Origin: Roseovarius sp.
Lineage (GTDB): Bacteria > Pseudomonadota > Alphaproteobacteria > Rhodobacterales > Rhodobacteraceae
Assembly (NCBI GenBank): GCA_014359765.1
Contig: JACIYT010000001.1
Location: 62,001-126,000 of the forward strand
Direction of reading: 5' to 3'
Length of the DNA: 64,000 nucleotides
Shown here one piece after another: positions 30,729 through 40,277 of this stretch (positions within the stretch are counted from its first letter, which is position 1; every line of letters starts with the position of its first letter). The notes beneath the pieces were generated by a model. It did not search any database and was not told where the DNA came from. It was given only the letters and a program-made list of their open reading frames with translations. Made by a program: the position numbers and the translations under genes.

Positions 30729-31526
30729 TCAGAGACCGAAACGCGCGAATTGCGCGCGCTCCTCGATTGTGCCGAGCGCGTCGCCCAGGATCCGCGCGCC
30801 CAGCCGCGATAACAGCCCGCGCCGCCGCCCGTAGCGAATGAGGCGCACCTTGTCGCCGTAAAGCGCCTTCAGGCGCGGCTCGAGATGGCCGATGCCGTCG
30901 GCCAGCCCGAGCGCGATCGCCCGCTTGCCGGGCCAGAATTCTCCCGAAAAGATCGCCGGATCGTCGGCCAGCCGGTCGCCCCGGCGATCCTTCACATGGG
31001 CGATGAAGGTGGTGTGGATCTCTTCGAGCAGGACCTTGAGCCGCGCCACGTCCTCGGGTCTTTCGGGGAGGAAGGGATCGAGCATGCTCTTGTGATCGCC
31101 GGCGGTATGGACGCGCCGCTCCAGCCCGTGCCGCCTGAGGAACGCATCCGCGCCGAACCCCGCCGAGATCACCCCGATCGAGCCCAGGATCGAGGCGGGA
31201 TCGACATGGATATCGTCGGCAGCCACCGCCAGCCAGTAGCCGCCCGAGGCGGCCACATCCTCGACGAATGCGTGAACGGGGATTTTCCTCTCATCTGCCA
31301 GTCGCCGGATGCGCGCGGCGATGAGCGCGCTCTGCACCGGCGAGCCGCCCGGCGAATTGATCACCAGCGCCACGGCGCCCGGCTTGCCGCGGCGAAACGC
31401 CTTCTCGATCACCGGGCCGAGCGCCTCGTCGGTCAGCCCGCCGCGCGGCCCCCCGCCGATCATGCCCGCGAGACGGATGACGGCCACGCGGGGCGGTTGC
31501 CTGAGGAAGGGGAGGAGATGTCTCAT
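30729..31526 (-). CDS. S49 family peptidase (SppA/SohB-like)
   Basis: A 265-residue single-domain S49 peptidase. The substrate-groove block LVINSPGGSPVQSALIAARI is followed by the nucleophilic Ser in DVAASGGYWLAVAAD, and a catalytic Lys is likely in GDHKSMLDPF. Family members degrade signal peptides or membrane proteins. A short hydrophobic segment near residues 10-25 could attach it to the membrane. It is the first gene of the operon that includes the zinc-ribbon protein, the antiporter and the SDR. Confidence 0.88.
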   Translation of the reverse strand: MRHLLPFLRQPPRVAVIRLAGMIGGGPRGGLTDEALGPVIEKAFRRGKPGAVALVINSPGGSPVQSALIAARIRRLADERKIPVHAFVEDVAASGGYWLAVAADDIHVDPASILGSIGVISAGFGADAFLRRHGLERRVHTAGDHKSMLDPFLPERPEDVARLKVLLEEIHTTFIAHVKDRRGDRLADDPAIFSGEFWPGKRAIALGLADGIGHLEPRLKALYGDKVRLIRYGRRRGLLSRLGARILGDALGTIEERAQFARFGL

Positions 31527-31703
31527 GCGGCCCGATGTAGAGTGCGCCCGCGCGCCAGACAAGGCCGCGCGCCGCCAGGCATGGAAAAGGGTGTCAACGC
31601 GTGAAATCGGTCACGCCGCCATGCGCGCGCTCTTGGCGCGGTTCGTGGCGGGACCGGGCGATGGCCCCTTGCCTTGGCCACGGCGCTGCGCCATTTTCGC
31701 CCC

Positions 31704-33578
31704 ATGACCAGGCCCGCAGACAACCCCGCCGATCCGTTCAAGAAGGCGCTCGCCAACGCCACCAGAGTGATGGCCGATGACAGCGATCTGACGATTTCCT
31801 ACTCGGTCGATCCCAGCGGCCTCTCGGGGGAGGCGATGCGCCTGCCGCAGGTGAGCCGCCGGATGACGCGCGAGGAGGTGCTGCTGGCGCGCGGCACGGC
31901 GGATGCGCTGGCGCTGCGCCACAAGTTCCACGATGACGCCGTGCACGCGCGCTATGCCCCCCCCGGCGAGATGGCGCGCGATCTCTACGAGGCGATGGAG
32001 ACCGCCCGCTGCGAGGCGGTCGGCGCGCGCGACATGCCCGGCACCGCCACCAATATCGACGCCCGGATCGCGCAGGAGGCCGCGCGCCTCGGCTATGACC
32101 GGATCACCTCGACCGCCGATGCGCCGCTGCCGGCGGCGGCGGGCTATCTCATCCGCCATCTCGCCACCGGGCGCGACATGCCCGCCGGCGCGCAGAACGT
32201 GATGGATCTCTGGCGTGGCTTCATCGAGGAGCAGGCGGGCGGCACACTGAAGAATCTTCAGGACATCCTCGCCGACCAGGCCGCTTTCGCGCGGCTGGCG
32301 CGACGGGTGATCGAGGATCTGGGCTATGGCGATCAGTTGGGCGAGGATCCCGACGCCGCCGACGACAGCGAGCAGGAAGAGGCCGAGGAACAGGGCGAGG
32401 AGGAGCAGCCCGACAGCACCGGCGAGGAGCAGGCCGACGAGAACGAGGCCGAGGCCGATCCCGAGCGCGGCCAGGACGAGCAGCAAGATGCGAGCGAGGC
32501 GCAGGTGAGCCTTGACGAGATGGCCGACGAGGACGTGGACGAGGAGGCCGAATTGCCCGAGGGCGAGGCCCCGCTCGAGCCGCCGCCGCCGGCCCCCGCC
32601 TCGGAGGCCGATCCGGATTATGCGGTCTTCGCGGCGGAATTCGACGAGGAGATCCGCGCCGAGGAGCTGGCCGATCCGGTCGAGCTCGAGCGGCTGCGCG
32701 CCTATCTCGATCAGCAGCTGGAGCCGCTCAAGGGCGCGGTCGCGCGGCTCGCCAACAAGCTCCAGCGCCGGCTTCAGGCGCAGCAGAGCCGGTCGTGGGA
32801 GTTCGACTGCGAGGAAGGGATCCTCGATGCGGGACGCCTCGCGCGTGTCGTGGCCAATCCCACCACGCCGCTCAGCTTCAAGATCGAGAAGGATACCGAG
32901 TTTCGCGACACGGTGGTGACGCTGCTTCTGGACAATTCCGGCTCGATGCGCGGGCGGCCGATCTCGATCGCCGCGATCTGTGCCGATGTTCTGGCGCGCA
33001 CACTGGAGCGGTGCTCGGTCAAGGTGGAGATCCTCGGATTTACCACCCGCGCCTGGAAGGGTGGGCAGAGCCGCGAGAAATGGCTTGCCGAGGGGCGCCC
33101 GCACCTGCCCGGTCGCCTCAATGACCTGCGCCACATCATCTACAAGGCCGCCGATATGCCGATGCGGCGCACGCGCAACAACCTCGGGCTGATGATGAAG
33201 GAGGGGCTCCTCAAGGAGAATATCGACGGTGAGGCGCTGGAATGGGCGCATCGGCGCACCGTGGCCCGCAGGGAAGCGCGCAAGATCCTGATGGTGATCT
33301 CGGACGGGGCGCCGGTCGATGACAGCACGCTCTCGGTCAACCCGGCCAATTACCTCGAAAAGCACCTGCGCGACGTGATCGCCATGATCGAGCGGCGCAA
33401 ACAGGTGGAATTGCTGGCCATCGGTATCGGCCATGATGTGACGCGCTATTACAACCGCGCGGTGACGATCACCGATGCGGAGCAGCTTGCCGGCGCGATG
33501 ACCGAGCAGCTTGCCGCGCTGTTCGACAATGACCCGCGCGCGCGGGCGCGGGTGATGGGGATACGCCGGGCTTCGTGA
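31704..33578 (+). CDS. cobT: Aerobic cobaltochelatase subunit CobT
   Basis: A 624-residue CobT. Features are an N-terminal [17 protein letters not shown], a long acidic Glu/Asp-rich linker at about 210-290, and a C-terminal von Willebrand A domain with the MIDAS motif [15 protein letters not shown]. With CobN and the AAA+ subunit CobS it inserts Co2+ into hydrogenobyrinic acid a,c-diamide in vitamin B12 synthesis. No cobS is adjacent here. The start MTRPADNP is at 31704. Confidence 0.94.
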   Translation: MTRPADNPADPFKKALANATRVMADDSDLTISYSVDPSGLSGEAMRLPQVSRRMTREEVLLARGTADALALRHKFHDDAVHARYAPPGEMARDLYEAMETARCEAVGARDMPGTATNIDARIAQEAARLGYDRITSTADAPLPAAAGYLIRHLATGRDMPAGAQNVMDLWRGFIEEQAGGTLKNLQDILADQAAFARLARRVIEDLGYGDQLGEDPDAADDSEQEEAEEQGEEEQPDSTGEEQADENEAEADPERGQDEQQDASEAQVSLDEMADEDVDEEAELPEGEAPLEPPPPAPASEADPDYAVFAAEFDEEIRAEELADPVELERLRAYLDQQLEPLKGAVARLANKLQRRLQAQQSRSWEFDCEEGILDAGRLARVVANPTTPLSFKIEKDTEFRDTVVTLLLDNSGSMRGRPISIAAICADVLARTLERCSVKVEILGFTTRAWKGGQSREKWLAEGRPHLPGRLNDLRHIIYKAADMPMRRTRNNLGLMMKEGLLKENIDGEALEWAHRRTVARREARKILMVISDGAPVDDSTLSVNPANYLEKHLRDVIAMIERRKQVELLAIGIGHDVTRYYNRAVTITDAEQLAGAMTEQLAALFDNDPRARARVMGIRRAS

Positions 33579-33581
33579 GGC

Positions 33582-34544
33582 TCACACCAGCCGGTCGCGC
33601 GGTTCCCGGCCCGCGAAGAACGCATCGAGATTGTCGAGCGCGCGCGCGCCCATGGCATCGCGCGTGGCGCGGGTGGCGCTGCCGATATGGGGCAGCATGA
33701 AGATGTTCTCATGGCCCGCGAAGGCCGGGTTGCCGCCCGGTTCCACCTTGAAGCAATCGAGCCCGGCAGCGGCGACATGGCCGCGCTCGATCGCGGCAAG
33801 CAGCGCCGCCTCGTCGATGAGCGCACCGCGCGCGGTATTGACCACCACCGCCCCCGCAGGCAGCCGCGCGAGGCGCTCGGCATTGAGCAGGTCCACCGTC
33901 TCGGGCGTGGCGGGGCAGTGCAGCGAGAGGAAATCGGCCACCTCCAGAAGGCTGTCGATCCCGTCGTGAAAGACCGCGCCCTGTTCCTCATCGGGGGCGA
34001 GGCGCGACCGGTTGTGGTAATGGATTTCCATGCCGAAGCCGCGCGCCTTTTGCGCGAATGCCCGGCCCACGCGCCCCATGCCGACGATGCCGAGCCGCGC
34101 GCCGGTCACCTGCTTGCCCACCATGAAGGAGGGCGACCAGCTATCCCATTCCCCCTGCCGCACGATCCTGTCGCCGCGCACCGCGTGGCGCGCAGCCCCC
34201 AGCATCAGCAGCATGGCAATCTCGGCGGTGGCGTCCGACAGCACATCGGGCGTGTTCGTGACCACGATGCCGCGCGATTTCAGCGCGGCCAGGTCGCAAT
34301 GATCGACGCCCACCGAATGATTGGCCACGATCCTGAGCCGCGGATCGAGCCGCGCCACGACATCGGCGGTGAAATGCTCCGAATGGCAGGGGATCATCCC
34401 GTCCACCCGCGCGCTCATGGCGACGATCTCTTCGGCGGTGCCGGGCGTGTCGGCCTCGTTCAGGATCACCTCGTAGTCGCGTCGCGCGCGCGCGATGGTG
34501 GCCTCCGACAGGCGGCGCGGGATCCAGATCACGGGTTTCGCCAT
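33582..34544 (-). CDS. D-isomer specific 2-hydroxyacid dehydrogenase (glyoxylate/hydroxypyruvate reductase-like)
   Basis: A 320-residue enzyme. The NAD(P)-binding motif is LGIVGMGRVGRAFAQKARGFG, with HYHNRSR after it: the Arg favours NADPH. Catalytic residues are the Arg in VNTARGALIDE, the Glu in FKVEPGGNP and the His in PHIGSATRATRDAMG. It likely reduces glyoxylate, hydroxypyruvate or another 2-oxo acid. It is the last gene of the TRAP-amidase operon, 3 bases after a small membrane gene, so its substrate may be what the transporter imports or what the amidase releases. Confidence 0.87.
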   Translation of the reverse strand: MAKPVIWIPRRLSEATIARARRDYEVILNEADTPGTAEEIVAMSARVDGMIPCHSEHFTADVVARLDPRLRIVANHSVGVDHCDLAALKSRGIVVTNTPDVLSDATAEIAMLLMLGAARHAVRGDRIVRQGEWDSWSPSFMVGKQVTGARLGIVGMGRVGRAFAQKARGFGMEIHYHNRSRLAPDEEQGAVFHDGIDSLLEVADFLSLHCPATPETVDLLNAERLARLPAGAVVVNTARGALIDEAALLAAIERGHVAAAGLDCFKVEPGGNPAFAGHENIFMLPHIGSATRATRDAMGARALDNLDAFFAGREPRDRLV

Positions 34545-34547
34545 GGC

Positions 34548-34706
34548 CTAGCTCCTGTCGCCGCTCGAGGTCAGGAAATCACAGGCGGCGAGCGCCGCGG
34601 CAAGGCCGGTCAGCAACCACAGATCGAGCGAGCCGATCTTTCTGGCAAGGATGTAGAGAAACGCCGCCAGCACGGCGAAGGCGAAAAGCGCCAGTATCCG
34701 GTTCAT
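34548..34706 (-). CDS. 52-residue two-helix membrane protein
   Basis: A small gene between the amidase (stop 15 bases upstream) and the dehydrogenase (start 3 bases downstream). AAAGGAT is 8 bases before the ATG. The product MNRILALFAFAVLAAFLYIL... has two hydrophobic helices separated by ARKIGSLD, and ends TSSGDRS. No family recognised. The spacing and ribosome-binding site support expression. Confidence 0.65.
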   Translation of the reverse strand: MNRILALFAFAVLAAFLYILARKIGSLDLWLLTGLAAALAACDFLTSSGDRS

Positions 34707-34721
34707 ATGCTCATCCTTTCG

Positions 34722-36056
34722 TCATCCGCCAGCCTCGGACAGCCAGCCGTGAAACCAGTTCGCCGTGCGCAAAAGGCGCGCATCGCCGCCGCGCGGCCCG
34801 ACAAGCTGCACCCCCATCGGCAGCCCGTTGGAGGCGGTAAAGGCGGGGATCGTGACGGCGGGGGTGCCCATCAGGGTCCAGAGCCCGTTGAAGATCGAAT
34901 CACCGGTGGATTCGAGCCCCTCGGGCGCGGGGCCGGGCGCCGCGGGGCACAGGATCGCATCGCAGCGCGCGCATATCTCCTCGATGCCGGCATAAAGCAC
35001 ATCCGCCCAGTCGAGCGCCGCCAGATAGTCGCGCGCAAGGATCGCCTCGCCCTCCTCGATGGCGGCGCGGGTGCGCTCCCCAAGTGCTGCGCGGTTCCTG
35101 GCATAGCGGTGATAACAGCGCGCCATTTCCGCGTGGTTGATGCGCGCGCGCACCTCGGCGGCCTGATCGAAGGCATTGGGCAGCGGCACCTCGAAGACCT
35201 GATCACCAAGCGCCTCGGCAAGTTCGCCAAAAGCGGCGTGCAGGTCGGGATGCGCCTGGTCCCAGCCCGGCGGACGCACGAAGGCCAGCACCGGCGCGAC
35301 CGGCGGGGCCGTGCGCGCGACCTCCAGAAGATGCGGCACAGGCGCGGGCGTGGTGGCCGGATCGCCCGCATCATGGCCCATCAGCACCTCGGCGAGCATC
35401 GCCGCATCGAGCGGCGAGGCCGCGAAAACCCCCATCGTGTCGAGCGTGGGCGACTGCATCAGAACGCCCGTGCGCCCGATCGCGCCAAAGCTGGGCTTGT
35501 AGCCCGTCACGCCGCAGAACGAGGCGGGCCGGATCACCGAGCCGCCGGTCTGCGTGCCGATGGCGAGCGGCACCATCCCGTCCGCCACCGCCGCGGCAGA
35601 GCCCGAGGAGGACCCCCCGGGTGTATGGGCGGGGTTGTGCGGGTTGCGCGTCGGGCCGGGCTGGAGATAGGCCAGTTCGGTCGTGACGGTCTTGCCCATG
35701 ATGATCGCGCCCGCCTGTTTGAGGCGGGTGACGAGGGCTGCGTCCTTGACCGGCACGCGGCCCGCATCGAGCGCGCAGCCGTTTTCCGTCGGGATCTTCG
35801 CGGTGTCGATGACATCCTTGAGCGCAACCGGCAGGCCATGCAGCGGCCCGATGGGCCGCCCGCCGAGGCGATGCGCGTCGAGTGCACGCGCCTGCTGGCG
35901 CACGAATTCGGCGTCGAACCAGGCAAAGGCGCGGATTTCGGGCTCGCGCGCCTCGATCCGCGCGATCAGCGCCTCGGCCAGGTCAAGGGCGCGCAGCGCC
36001 CCGGAGGCCAGCCTGTCGCGCAACACATGCGCCTCGGGGGAGGTGTCAGCGGCCAT
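34722..36056 (-). CDS. Amidase (amidase signature family)
   Basis: A 444-residue cytoplasmic hydrolase with the Ser-cisSer-Lys triad. The Lys is in LPVALKDVIDTA, the Gly/Ser-rich signature is PGGSSSGSAAAVADG, and the nucleophile region is GTQTGGSVIRPASFCG. It hydrolyses a carboxamide to acid and ammonia; the substrate is unknown. The gene overlaps the TRAP large-permease gene by 11 bases, so it likely acts on the imported compound. It lacks the pairing seen for GatA, so tRNA amidation is unlikely. Confidence 0.87.
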   Translation of the reverse strand: MAADTSPEAHVLRDRLASGALRALDLAEALIARIEAREPEIRAFAWFDAEFVRQQARALDAHRLGGRPIGPLHGLPVALKDVIDTAKIPTENGCALDAGRVPVKDAALVTRLKQAGAIIMGKTVTTELAYLQPGPTRNPHNPAHTPGGSSSGSAAAVADGMVPLAIGTQTGGSVIRPASFCGVTGYKPSFGAIGRTGVLMQSPTLDTMGVFAASPLDAAMLAEVLMGHDAGDPATTPAPVPHLLEVARTAPPVAPVLAFVRPPGWDQAHPDLHAAFGELAEALGDQVFEVPLPNAFDQAAEVRARINHAEMARCYHRYARNRAALGERTRAAIEEGEAILARDYLAALDWADVLYAGIEEICARCDAILCPAAPGPAPEGLESTGDSIFNGLWTLMGTPAVTIPAFTASNGLPMGVQLVGPRGGDARLLRTANWFHGWLSEAGG

Positions 36057-37464
36057 AGATCAGCTCCGGCAGGTAGAACACGATCTGCGGATAGACATAC
36101 ATCAGCGCCATGGAGATGAAGACGCAGAACAGGAACGGCATGACACCGGCAAAGATCTGCGTCAGCTTGATCTCGGGCGGGGCGATCCCCTTGAGGTAAT
36201 AGGCCGACATCGCCATCGGCGGTGTCAGGAAGCTGGTTTGCAGGTTGAGCGCCACGAGGATGCCGAAGAACAGCGGATCGACCTCGAAGAACTGCAACAG
36301 CGGCAGGAAGATCGGCACGAAGATGATGATGATCTCGGACCATTCCAGCGGCCAGCCGAGCAGGAAGATGATGAGCTGCGCCAGCAGCAGGAACATCAGC
36401 GGGCTGAGGTTCAGCCCCTGCACGAAATCGGAGATGATATGCTCGCCCCCGAGATAGGAGAACACCGCCGAGAAGGTGTAGGAGCCGACGAAGAGCCAGC
36501 AGACCATCGCCGTTGTGCGCACCGTGAGATAGACGCTCTCGCGCATCCGCTGCCAGGTCATCGCGCGATAGGCGAAGGCGAGCAGGATGCCGCCCAGGGC
36601 GCCGATCGCGGCGGCCTCGGTCGGGGTGGCCAGCCCGAAGAGGATCGAGCCGAGCACCGCGAGGATCAGGAAGGCCAGCGGCACGAAGGATGAGAAGATC
36701 ATCAACATGAGCTGTGACACGGGAATGTCGGGCACCTCCTCCCTGGAGGGCCTCGGCGCCACCGAAGGCTGGATGATCGAGCGCCCGATCACATAGACGA
36801 GGTAGAGCCCCACCAGCGTCAGCCCCGGCAGCAGCGCCGCCGCATAAAGCCGCACGATCGACACGTTCGACGCCGCCGCATAGACGATCAGCATGATCGA
36901 CGGCGGAATGAGAATGCCCAGCGTGCCGCCCGCGCAGATGATGCCGCTGGCAAAGGACGGGTTGTAGCGCGCCTTGAGCATCGCGGGCAGCGCCAGCAGC
37001 CCCATCAGCGTCACCACCGCGCCGACGATGCCCGTGGCCGTGGCAAAGAGCGCGCAGGTAATGAGCGCCGCCACCCCCATCGAGCCGGGCATGTTGCGCG
37101 CTGCGATGTTGAGCGTGGAAAACAGCCGGTCCACGATATTCGCGCGCTCGACGATATAGCCCATGAAGAGAAACAGCGGCACGGCGGTCAGAACCTCGTT
37201 CGACATCACCGTGAATGTCTGGTTCACGAAGAGATCGAATATCCGGTTGTTGAAGAACCCCTCGAACCAGAGGGACCATTGATCCCATGTGCCTGCATCC
37301 TCGCCCAGCCGGTCGAAGGCCCGCCACATCCGCCGCGCATCGAAATAGGCATAATAGCCAAAGCCGATGCCCATGGCCATCAGCGTGAAGGCGATGGGAA
37401 ACCCGAGGAAAACGAAGACGATGAACAGCCCCAGCATCATCAGGGCGACTTGGGGATCGGTCAT
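36046..37464 (-). CDS. dctM: TRAP transporter large permease (DctM/SiaM type)
   Basis: A 472-residue inner-membrane protein with about twelve to thirteen helices. TRAP features include VPLFLFMGYIVERANI, GTLGILIPPSIMLIVYA, GLATPTEAAAIGALGG and the C-terminal PPMAMSAYYLKGIAP. It couples the Na+ gradient to solute import. It starts inside the stop of the small permease (ATGA) and ends inside the amidase start. Confidence 0.93.
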   Translation of the reverse strand: MTDPQVALMMLGLFIVFVFLGFPIAFTLMAMGIGFGYYAYFDARRMWRAFDRLGEDAGTWDQWSLWFEGFFNNRIFDLFVNQTFTVMSNEVLTAVPLFLFMGYIVERANIVDRLFSTLNIAARNMPGSMGVAALITCALFATATGIVGAVVTLMGLLALPAMLKARYNPSFASGIICAGGTLGILIPPSIMLIVYAAASNVSIVRLYAAALLPGLTLVGLYLVYVIGRSIIQPSVAPRPSREEVPDIPVSQLMLMIFSSFVPLAFLILAVLGSILFGLATPTEAAAIGALGGILLAFAYRAMTWQRMRESVYLTVRTTAMVCWLFVGSYTFSAVFSYLGGEHIISDFVQGLNLSPLMFLLLAQLIIFLLGWPLEWSEIIIIFVPIFLPLLQFFEVDPLFFGILVALNLQTSFLTPPMAMSAYYLKGIAPPEIKLTQIFAGVMPFLFCVFISMALMYVYPQIVFYLPELIYGR

Positions 37465-38045
37465 GGATGTGCGTCCTTCTCGGCCTCGGCGGCCTTTTGC
37501 ATCAGCAGGTCCTCGGTCTCGAACACGTCCTCGTCGGCGGCGAGCCATTCATTGGTGCGCATCGCCAGGATGCAGCGGCAGACCTGCGCCATGCCCTGGA
37601 TGAAGAGCAGGATTCCGGCTGCCACGATCACCGTCTTGAACTGGTAGATCGGCACGCCCGCCGGGCTGTTGACTGACACCTCGCCATAGGACCAGGAACG
37701 CGCGGCGTATTTCCACCCCGCGAATATCAGCGCGGTCACGCCGGGAAAGAAGAACAGGATATAGAGCACCAGGTCCACCCTGGCCTGATTGCGCGGTTCC
37801 CAGAGGCGATAGATGAAATCGCCCCGCACATGCCCGCCCCGCGACAGCGTATAGGCCCCGCCCATCATGAAGAGCGTGCCATACATGATGAAGGACACAT
37901 CGAGCGCCCAGGCCGTCGGGCTGTTGAAGATGTAGCGCATGACCACCTCATAGCCGGTGCCCACCGACATCAGCACGATGAGCCAGGCAAAGGCCTTGCC
38001 GAACCAGGCCGACAGGTTGTCGGCGAAGCGAATGAAGCCGACCAC
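37461..38045 (-). CDS. dctQ: TRAP transporter small permease (DctQ type)
   Basis: A 194-residue membrane protein with four hydrophobic helices and the DctQ block VVMRYIFNSPTAWALDVSFIMYG followed by LSRGGHVRGDFIYR. It has a GTG start with AAGGGGGG about 9 bases in front. It joins the binding protein and large permease. A strong hairpin lies between it and dctP. Confidence 0.9.
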   Translation of the reverse strand: MVGFIRFADNLSAWFGKAFAWLIVLMSVGTGYEVVMRYIFNSPTAWALDVSFIMYGTLFMMGGAYTLSRGGHVRGDFIYRLWEPRNQARVDLVLYILFFFPGVTALIFAGWKYAARSWSYGEVSVNSPAGVPIYQFKTVIVAAGILLFIQGMAQVCRCILAMRTNEWLAADEDVFETEDLLMQKAAEAEKDAHP

Positions 38046-38076
38046 GCGGGCGCCCCCCCTTGCTATCTTGAAAAGC

Positions 38077-38102
38077 GGCCCCGGCGGGATCGCGCCGGGG
38101 CC
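38077..38102 (-). terminator. Attenuator hairpin between dctP and dctQM
   Basis: GGCCCCGGCG (38077-38086) and CGCCGGGGCC (38093-38102) form a perfect 10-bp stem with a 6-base loop, followed on the minus strand by GCTTTTC. Read in the direction of transcription it comes after dctP and before dctQ. Partial termination would give more binding protein than permease, as is common in TRAP operons. Confidence 0.6.
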
Positions 38103-38127
38103 AGCATGTCAGCATTGCGAACCGCGA

Positions 38128-39258
38128 TCAGAGCTTGAGGCGACCGGGGAAGTAGTGGTCGTAGGCCAGTTCCAGATCGGGCGCGTTCATCAGCTCATAG
38201 TAGGTGACCTGCTCCACCCAGGCGCGCTGGCTGTCGAGACACTTCTTCATGAACGGATCGGCCTCGAGATCGGGGATCAGCTTGTCCCAGGCGTCGAGCT
38301 GTGCGGCCAGGATGTCCTTCGACGTGCGGTGCACGGTCACACCCGCCTCTTCCTGGAGCCACTTCAGATCGGCCGAATAGCGCCGCATCGCCTTGGCGGT
38401 GTTGGCGGTCGAGGCCGCCTCGACCGCGTGCACGAGGATCGCGCGCAGATCGGGATCGAGGTCTTCCATGGTGAGCTTGTTGAACAGGAATTCAAAGCTC
38501 TCCGAGGCCTGGTGGTAGGAGGACAGGTAGTAGTTCTTCGCCACGTCATGCGCGCCGAAATCCTTGTCCGAGGAGGGGTTGTTGAATTCGAACGCGTCGA
38601 TCACGCCACGCTCCATCGCCGGCACGATCTCGCCGCCCGGAAGCTGCGCCACCGACATGCCCATGCTCTGGAGCAGATCGGCCGCAAGCCCCACGGTGCG
38701 ATACTTGAAGCCCTGAAGATCGGCGGCGGTGTTGACCTCGCCCTTGAACCAGCCGAAGGGCTGCGCAGGCATCGGAAAGCCCATATAGCCATCGACCTCC
38801 ATGCCGAGGATGTCGTTCACCAGCTCGTCATAGAGCGCCTTGCCGCCACCCTCGTAGAACCAGCTCAGCATCGTGGTGGCCGAGCCGCCAAAGACCGGGC
38901 CGGTGCCGAAGAGCGAGGCGCCCTTGTGCTTGCCATACCAGTAGACCGGCACGGAATGCGCGGCATCGAGCACACCGTCATTCACGGCATCGAGCACCTG
39001 GAACGCGCCCACGACGGCGCCTGCGGGCATCACGTCGATCTTGAGCCGGCCGCCGGACATGGCCTCGACCCGGTCGGCGTAATCCTGGGCGAATTCCTGC
39101 CAGATATTGCCCGCGCCCCAGGAGGTCTGCATCTTGAGAACCATCGGCGCCTGTGCCAGCACCGCCGGCGCCGCGAGGCCGCCGGCCACTGCTGCGGGCG
39201 CGCCGATGGCGGCGCGGCGCAGGAACGCGCGCCGGTCGAGTTTGGTCTTGTCCGTCAT
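38128..39258 (-). CDS. dctP: TRAP transporter substrate-binding protein, Tat-exported (TakP-like)
   Basis: A 376-residue periplasmic binding protein. The N-terminus RRAFLRRAAIGAPAAVAGGLAAP is a Tat signal, as in 2-oxo-acid-binding TakP relatives. The conserved ligand-carboxylate Arg lies in LQGFKYRTVGLAADLL, and the DAFEFNNPSSDKDFG region lines the pocket. Size and Tat signal suggest the TakP/FcbT1 branch, so a 2-oxo or hydroxy acid is a fair guess. GGGAGGATATC precedes the ATG. It is the first gene of the operon. Confidence 0.9.
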   Translation of the reverse strand: MTDKTKLDRRAFLRRAAIGAPAAVAGGLAAPAVLAQAPMVLKMQTSWGAGNIWQEFAQDYADRVEAMSGGRLKIDVMPAGAVVGAFQVLDAVNDGVLDAAHSVPVYWYGKHKGASLFGTGPVFGGSATTMLSWFYEGGGKALYDELVNDILGMEVDGYMGFPMPAQPFGWFKGEVNTAADLQGFKYRTVGLAADLLQSMGMSVAQLPGGEIVPAMERGVIDAFEFNNPSSDKDFGAHDVAKNYYLSSYHQASESFEFLFNKLTMEDLDPDLRAILVHAVEAASTANTAKAMRRYSADLKWLQEEAGVTVHRTSKDILAAQLDAWDKLIPDLEADPFMKKCLDSQRAWVEQVTYYELMNAPDLELAYDHYFPGRLKL

Positions 39259-39396
39259 GATATCCTCCCTGATTTCTCGCGTCGCGTGGTCCGGACGACC
39301 GCCAAAGGCCCGCGCTCCGGGCGATTCGGGCCGAACGTCTCGCGCGCTGGTGCTATCGTATCGTGAAGTCGCGTGAAAACAAGCATTTCGGCGCGG

Positions 39397-39753
39397 TCAT
39401 CTACAGGATCTGTCTGCCCGTGGGAGCGGCTTTGCGCGGGCGCGCCCGGCGCGCGCGCCGAGCAGGGCGCCGGCGAGCGCGCCGATTCCGTCGGCCAGCA
39501 GATCGCCCCATTCGGCGCTGCGCCCGGTAAAGGGCTGCACCCACTCGATCGCCCCGCCATAGGCGAGCCCGGCCAGCGCCACCGCCCCCCAGGAGCGGGG
39601 ATAGCGCCAGGCGAGCGGCGCGGCGACCGCGGCAAAGGCCACGACATGCGCCACCTTGTCGAAATGGGCCATCCCCCCGGGCGCCGGGGTCGCCGGTCCG
39701 AGGGTCAGGACCGCCACGGCGAGAGCGATGAGAAGGCTTGCGACGATGGCCAT
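39397..39753 (-). CDS. VanZ-like membrane protein
   Basis: A 118-residue protein with three to four hydrophobic segments and VanZ family features: DKVAHVVAFAAVAAPLAW and GGAIEWVQPFTGRSAEWGDLLADGIGALAGALLG. The biochemical role of VanZ-like proteins is unclear; one member lowers teicoplanin sensitivity. It stands alone, with a basic C-terminal tail. Confidence 0.8.
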   Translation of the reverse strand: MAIVASLLIALAVAVLTLGPATPAPGGMAHFDKVAHVVAFAAVAAPLAWRYPRSWGAVALAGLAYGGAIEWVQPFTGRSAEWGDLLADGIGALAGALLGARAGRARAKPLPRADRSCR

Positions 39754-39802
39754 GCCCCCCGATAGGCGTTGCGGGGGCAGGGTTCAACCGGTCATGCGCC
39801 GC

Positions 39803-40210
39803 TCAGCGGATCACATGCACGGCGCATTGCGCGTGGCGCACAACCTTGGCGGCGGTGGAGCCGAGCAGCAGATCCTGCATTCCGGGCCTGTGGCTGGCGA
39901 TCACGATGCAGTCGGCCTTGTGCTGATCGGCCCAGTCGAGGATCGTGCGCGCCGAATGGCCCGAGACGACATGGGCGCTGCCATCGGGGAGATCGGCGGC
40001 GAGCTTCGCCAGGTCGGCCTCGAGCGCCTTGCGCGCCTCGGTCTGGAAATCCGCCGGCAGATGCGAGGCGGCATAGGCCGGCACATGCTCGATCACATGC
40101 AGGAGGCTGATATGGCCATCATCGCCGGCCAGAAGCCGGGCAACGGCCAGCGCACCGGCGCTGTCGCGGTCGGTGTCGAAGGAGATGGGAACGAGAACGT
40201 GCTTGTACAT
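39803..40210 (-). CDS. Universal stress protein (UspA family)
   Basis: A 135-residue single Usp domain. It starts MYKHVLVPISFDTDRDS, has LLHVIEHVPAY in the second strand and ends with SHRPGMQDLLLGSTAAKVVRHAQCAVHVI, which keeps the G-x-GS-type ATP-binding loop. AAAGGATGACCC precedes the ATG. It is probably a cytoplasmic stress or energy-state protein. Confidence 0.88.
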   Translation of the reverse strand: MYKHVLVPISFDTDRDSAGALAVARLLAGDDGHISLLHVIEHVPAYAASHLPADFQTEARKALEADLAKLAADLPDGSAHVVSGHSARTILDWADQHKADCIVIASHRPGMQDLLLGSTAAKVVRHAQCAVHVIR

Positions 40211-40277
40211 CGGGTCATCCTTTCCTGTTCGCTCAGGGGAGCATGGCGCGCGGCGCGGACACCCGCCTTGATCTGGA

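Noticed and set aside
39287..39298. TGGTCCGGACGA, a GntR-like site upstream of the first TRAP operon
   Set aside because: The palindrome is short and GC-rich in a GC-rich genome, and the spacing deviates from the FadR-type consensus.
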